From positions 868,001 through 932,000 of the forward strand of contig OZ251233.1 of NCBI GenBank assembly GCA_965240325.2: a DNA stretch of 64,000 nt. The letters run 5' to 3'. The notes under the pieces are model-generated. The model had not been told where the DNA came from and searched no databases. It was given only the letters and a program-made list of their open reading frames with translations. Positions 60,036 through 64,000 of the stretch are shown here, in pieces. The position numbers and the translations under genes are program-made. This DNA is from Rebecca billardiae RCC1528 (taxonomy: Eukaryota > Haptophyta). Position 1 is the first letter of the stretch. Each line of letters opens with the position of its first letter.

Positions 60036-62351
60036 ATGAGCGGGCTCCGGCGCGGGCAACAGCGCGGCGGGAAGGGCAGGCCGAAGAAGACGCCCGGCGG
60101 CTCCCAGCTCGGCAAGGCGCTCACCAACCAGCAGCGCGCCACGCAGCGCGCGCACGTGCTCGTGGCGCGCGAGCAGGACGGCACACTCGAGACTGAGCGC
60201 GGCAAGGGCAAGATGCGCTCGGTGACGGACTGCGACGACCTGGAGGACTTCATGGCGCGCGCATCGCTCGCAAACACCGACTTCACCGCGACCGAGCGCG
60301 CGCACATGGTCGTGCTCCACTCGTCGGTCGTGCAGCGCGGAAGGCACGAGCGCGCGCAGGTGGGGCATGCGCTGCTGCGCGTGCCCCGCCGGCCCGCGTG
60401 GACGGCGGAGACGACGGCGGACGAGCTCGAGCAGCTCGAGAACGAGTCATTTCTCGAGTGGCGCCGCGGCCTCGCCGAGCTCGAGGTGCGCGCCTCTCCC
60501 ACCCGGGGTGCGCACGCGCTCGAGCGCGCGCCCGCTGCGCGCCTGCGCGCGCGCTCGCGCCAGAGCTGAGCGCGCGCACGCACGCGCGCGGTGCCGCCGC
60601 GCGCTCCCGGCGCGCAGGAGGGCGGCGCGCTGCTCACGCCGTTCGAGCGCAACCTCGAGGTCTGGCGCCAGCTCTGGCGCGTCCTCGAGCGCTCCGACCT
60701 CGTCGTCCAGATTGTTGACGCGCGCAACCCTCTCTTCTTCCGCTGCGAGGACCTCGAGCGGTACGCGGCCGAGCTGGGCGGCGCGGGCGCGGCTGCGCTC
60801 GGCGGCGCGGGCGCGGCCGGGCTCGGGACCACGGGCGCGGAGGGCAGCGCGGGTGCGGTGGGCGGCGCCGAGCACGGCGCCGGCGGAGCGGGCGGCGGGC
60901 CTCGGCTCCCAGGCGGAGCGGGCGGCGCGCCTTGGCACCCCAAGCGCTCGCTGCTCGTGTTGAACAAGGCCGACCTGCTGCCCGCGCACCTGCGCGCGCG
61001 CTGGGCGGCGTACCTGCGCGCCCAGGGCGTCGAGTTCGTCTTCTTCTCCGCGCTCGCCGCCGGCGCAGAGATGGAGGTGGCGCAGTCCGCGCTCGCGCGC
61101 GCCGAGGCGGAGGCGGAGGCGGAGGCCGAGGCGGCGGAGGAGGGAGGTGGCGAGGGTGGTGGCGGCGCGGAGGCAGCGCCGCCGCCGAGCGGCGCCGCGA
61201 CGGCGGCGGCGGAGGAGGCGGCTGGCGCGGTGCGCAGCGACGAGCACGTGTACGGCCGTGACGAGTTCCTGCAGCTGCTGCTCGCGCGCTGCCCGGCGCG
61301 GAGCGACGAACCGGCGGGCGGCGGCGCGCCGGGCGCCGCCGGCTCGCACCCGGTGTACCGCTGGAACGTCGGGTTCGTGGGGTACCCGAACGTGGGCAAG
61401 TCGTCGACGATCAACGCGCTGGTCTCGTCGAAGAAGGTGAGCGTGAGCTCGACGCCGGGCAAGACCAAGCACTTCCAGACGCTCGCGTGCCCGGACGAGC
61501 CTCGGCTGTGCATCTGCGACTGCCCCGGGCTCGTCTTCCCCTCGCTCGCCGGCTCGCGCGCGCAGATGCTCTGCGATGGCGTGCTCCCGGTCGACCAGAT
61601 GCGCGAGCACATGAGCGCGGTGGAGGAGCTGTGCGCGCGCGTGCCCGTGCACGAGCTCGAGCGCGCGTACGGCCTCTCGCTCGCGCGCCGCCGGGGCGAC
61701 GGCGGCGGCGGCGGCGGCGGCGGCGGCGTCCAGGGCGCGCAGGAGGAGGCGGACGAGGCCGTCGAAGAGGCCGTGCCCTTCTCCCGCGCGCGCGAGTTGC
61801 TCCTCGCGCACGGCATCGTGCACTCCTTCCTGAACAAGGGCGGGCAGCCGGACGAGAGCCGCTCCGCGCGGCTGGTGCTGAAGGACCTGATCAACGGGCG
61901 GCTGGCGCACTGGCAGACGCCGCCGGACGGGCTGGCCGGGCACGACGAGCTGCGCTTTGGCGCGGAGGCGGGCGGCGCGGAGGCGGGCGGCGCGGAGGCG
62001 GGTGGCGCGGAGGCGGGCGGCGCGGAGGCGGGCGGCGCGGGCGAGCTGGCGCGCCGCCCGCCGCTCACCGTGGAGCGCTACCTGCGCGACGCGAGGTTCG
62101 ACGCGCAGGAGGCGGTGGAGATGGGCCACGCCTGCGGCGGCGACGGGCGGCATGGCGGCGGCGGCGGCGGCGGCGGCAAGCGCGGCAAGGGCAAGAAGGG
62201 GGCGCACCGGAGGGGGCCACACGCCACGGGCGGCGGCGGCGACGACGAGGACCCGATGGCGCGCTTCGCCGTGCCCGTCTCGGGCGGCGGCTTCCCCGGG
62301 CAGCCGCGGCTTCCCGACCGGATGGTCGCGACGGGCCCGTCGATCGTGTAG
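60036..62351 (+). CDS. LSG1: LSG1-type circularly permuted GTPase (60S ribosome export/maturation), two exons
   Basis: Exons 60036-60485 and 60618-62351 join in phase 0 into about 727 residues. LSG1 releases the export adaptor NMD3 from late 60S subunits in the cytosol. The N-terminus (MSGLRRGQQRGGKGRPKK, LGKALTNQQRA) and ESFLEWRRGLAELE joined across the intron to EGGALLTPFERNLEVWRQLW match the family. The permuted GTPase order is visible: VVQIVDARNPLFFR, G4 NKADLLP (about 265), FVFFSALAAG, then G1 GYPNVGKSS (about 405), TPGKTKHFQ and G3 DCPGLVFPS (about 451). The C-terminal substrate-binding region (LVLKDLINGRLAHWQTPPDG) is interrupted by five GAEAG repeats and ends with a lysine-rich patch. 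Low-complexity insertions make it longer than its yeast counterpart. Confidence 0.93.
60486..60617 (+). other. Intron of LSG1
   Basis: The donor GT follows the codons for LAELE, and the acceptor CGCGCAG precedes GAGGGCGGCGCG. Length is 132 bases, phase 0. The retained frame would reach a stop at 60567-60569, so splicing is required to join the conserved N-terminus to the GTPase. Confidence 0.85.
61959..62042 (+). repeat. 15-bp tandem repeat encoding GAEAG units in LSG1
   Basis: Five copies of a 15-base unit (GGCGCGGAGGCGGGC and close variants) lie in frame in the C-terminal region, between LRFGAEAGG and GELARRPPL. Confidence 0.9.
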
Positions 62352-62781
62352 CCCGGCTCTGCGCGGCTGATTGCGCTCAGTGTCCTCGCGCGCGCGCGAA
62401 GCAGCTGGCACGCCGCCCTGCCGGCGCGCGGGCAGCGCTTGCCGGCCGCGCGCGGGCAGCGCGAGCGGCCGCCCGCCGCGGCGCGGAACAGGCGCGAGGC
62501 GGCGTGGATGGCGCCGAGATCGCACGGCCGGAGGGACGCGAGCACGCTCTCAACTAGAGCAGCCGGCAGGTCGGCCAGCTATCGCGCCACCTCGGCGTCC
62601 CAGCCCCGCCGCCGGGGCCAGCGCCAGTGGGTCCGCCATTGAGCGGGTCCAGGGCCACCCTCGGCCGGCCCGCGCCAAATTTCAGCATCGGGCATACGTA
62701 TCCTGCTTCTATCGTCCGATATTTCGCGAAAAGGCGCTATAAATTGTCACCACGCCGCCGCGACGATTCGTTCGGCCAACC
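62352..62781. other. Intergenic region, no gene seen
   Basis: A G/C-rich gap between two plus-strand genes, with an A/T-richer part at 62690-62760 just before the next ATG that may be its promoter. No ORF with family resemblance, and no repeat of note. Confidence 0.45.
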
Positions 62782-64000
62782 GTGATGGCGGTGGCCCCCG
62801 TGGAGCGCGCGCCATCTCCGCCGGGCAGGGCGAGCTCCTTCCTGGCGGAGCAGCTGCGCGTGCTGGCGGTGCGCGCGCTTGGCATCTTCGTGGCCGTCGC
62901 CTGGTCCCAGTTCCTCGGCAGCCTCTTCGAGGTGGCGACTGAGGACGAGGCGCAGGCGGGCCGCATCGCCACGACCAGCGCGGTGTGCGCGACCAGCTAC
63001 GCGCTCGCCGCCTTCTCGCTGTACGTGTACGCGGGGCGCGGCGACGTGGATGGCGTGATCGTCGTGCTCGTCTCGGTCGGCGAGCTCGTCGCCGTCTCCT
63101 TCCGCGACCTCGCCGAGGAGTGCGTCGGCGTCCTCGACGCCGAGGTCCACGCCAACACAGGCCACATGGTGCGCGCGGCCGAGGCCGACTTTGCGACGGC
63201 GCTGGCGATCTTCGCGCTCGGCGTCGGGATCATCCTCGGGCTCTCGCACGCGCGCGCGCCGCGCACCTCGCCGCTCCTCCACGCCGCCCTCACCTCCGTC
63301 GAGATGGACGCGTTCGGCTTCTGCGCCGGCTGGGCGCTCAACGACGCTTGCTACCACGCTATCCTGCGCAACACGCGCGCCGAGGCGAACGGTGCGCGCG
63401 CGCCCGCACGCCGCCGCGCGGCTGGGCCCCGGGGGGCTGGGGCGGGCGGGCGGCGTGTGTGTGCGCGCGCGCGCGTGCGCGTGTGTGTGCCCCTCACGCC
63501 GCGCCACCGCCACCCCGCAATGTTCCTCCCCCTCCTCCTCCTCCTCCTCCTCCTCCTCCTCCTCCTCCCCTCTCTCTGCTGTGTGTGTGTGTGCGTGTGC
63601 GTGCGCGTGCTGCCCCGCCTCCGCGCGCCGTTGCGCCCGCCCTGCCCGCTGCCGCCCGCCTCCGACTGTGCTCACACCGACCCACGCCCGTGCCTGCTTT
63701 GCGCGCGCTCACTCACTGACTGATCACTCACTGACTGATCACTCACTGACTGATCACTCACTGACTGATCACGCACTGACTGATCACGCACTGACTGATC
63801 ACGCACTGCCTGGCCCGCCATCAGTCTGGGCTTGCTTTGTCTACTGCCTGCTGATGCTGCAGCTCGGCCAGGCGGCCATCCTGCGGGTGGGCCTGGCGCT
63901 GCACCGCCTCCCGCTCGGCTCGGCCACGCTCGACGTGCTCGAGCACCTGCACGGCCACGCGTGGGCGTTCGTGCTCGGCCTTGCGCTCGCGTACTGGCTG
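62782..64000 (+). CDS. Multipass membrane protein, unknown family (partial, runs off the right edge)
   Basis: Exon 1 (62782-63391) encodes five membrane segments: LRVLAVRALGIFVAVAWSQF, TSAVCATSYALAAFSLYVYA, VDGVIVVLVSVGELVAVSF, FATALAIFALGVGIILGLS and AFGFCAGWALNDACYHAI. Exon 2 (63825-64000) adds WACFVYCLLMLQLGQAAILR and AWAFVLGLALAYWL and is open at the window end. The exons join in phase 1. A conserved-looking cytosolic or luminal loop holds SFRDLAEECVGVLDAEVHA. I do not recognise the family; several small charged residues inside the helices suggest a transporter or channel-like role, which is only an impression. A second ATG follows immediately at 62785. Confidence 0.65.
63392..63824 (+). 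other. Intron of the membrane protein gene, packed with simple repeats
   Basis: The donor GT (63392-63393) follows the codons for RAEAN plus one base, and the acceptor CATCAG ends at 63824. Inside are a GT/GC-alternating run (63455-63490), a TCC run (63525-63569), a GT run (63580-63608) and a 15-bp minisatellite (63709-63806). The unspliced frame would continue as leucine and cysteine-valine runs to a stop at 63723, which is not credible protein. Confidence 0.75.
63709..63806 (+). repeat. 15-bp minisatellite (CACTCACTGACTGAT type)
   Basis: About six to seven copies of a 15-base unit containing TGATCA. The first copies have CTCACTGACTGATCA and the last ones CGCACTGACTGATCA, showing two subtypes in order. 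It lies within the intron. Confidence 0.92.

Noticed and set aside
63709-63806. Possible telomere-like or CRISPR-like repeats
   Set aside because: A simple 15-bp minisatellite within an intron; no spacers and not a telomeric motif.

Overview
The window reads as nuclear DNA of a very GC-rich, intron-poor unicellular eukaryote, most likely a haptophyte alga. The taxon is an inference: codons are saturated with G/C at third positions, genes carry zero to two short GT-AG introns, and the gene set is eukaryotic (kinesin-14, LSG1, polycystin, GT8, DUF604-type glycosyltransferase, pepsin-like protease) with a few bacterial-type enzymes mixed in. Because of the base composition almost every real gene has long open frames on its other strand. 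I chose strands by recognisable domains, not by ORF length.

Layout: (1) 1-2948 minus, a partial gene with a recognisable protist N-terminal module. (2) 3213-4430 minus, GT8 glycosyltransferase, divergent from (3) 4523-6139 plus, aspartic protease with a proline-rich insert. (4) 6140-8157, a less GC-rich gap with a fold-back element and a degenerate or heavily spliced minus-strand gene. (5) 8158-10080 minus, GT31/DUF604-like glycosyltransferase, divergent from (6) 10230-11144 plus, alpha-acetolactate decarboxylase. (7) 12620-44523 minus, one enormous gene of about 32 kb. Two giant open frames join through a 158-bp intron, and a second intron of 354 bp holds a CA/CG microsatellite. The product is about 10,460 residues: ubiquitin-like N-terminus, CUB-like and fibronectin-III-like segments, a DUF3638/DUF3645 P-loop NTPase-like core, three SPRY domains, leucine-rich repeats, ankyrin-like repeats and a C-terminal polycystin (PKD2/TRPP) channel. 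(8) 44545-47172, repeat-bearing intergenic DNA. (9) 47173-49467 minus, a PARP-finger/F-box/LRR-like protein, divergent from (10) 49645-50994 plus, a nine-repeat EsV-1-7 protein. (11) 52141-54348 minus, a kinesin-14, divergent from (12) 54462-55370 plus, a coiled-coil protein, followed by (13) 55711-57540 plus, a flavin monooxygenase. (14) 58862-59821 minus, a PhnD-like solute-binding protein with an N-myristoylation signal instead of a signal peptide, divergent from (15) 60036-62351 plus, the ribosome-biogenesis GTPase LSG1 (two exons). (16) 62782-64000 plus, a partial multipass membrane protein.

The striking points are the giant channel/NTPase fusion, whose triple-SPRY plus C-terminal six-helix channel layout recalls ryanodine receptors although the channel is polycystin-type; the EsV-1-7 repeat protein; five tightly spaced head-to-head gene pairs; and a dispersed repeat present in inverted orientation in the two gaps flanking the giant gene. 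The genes show no common pathway; they look like an ordinary nuclear neighbourhood with one exceptional gene.
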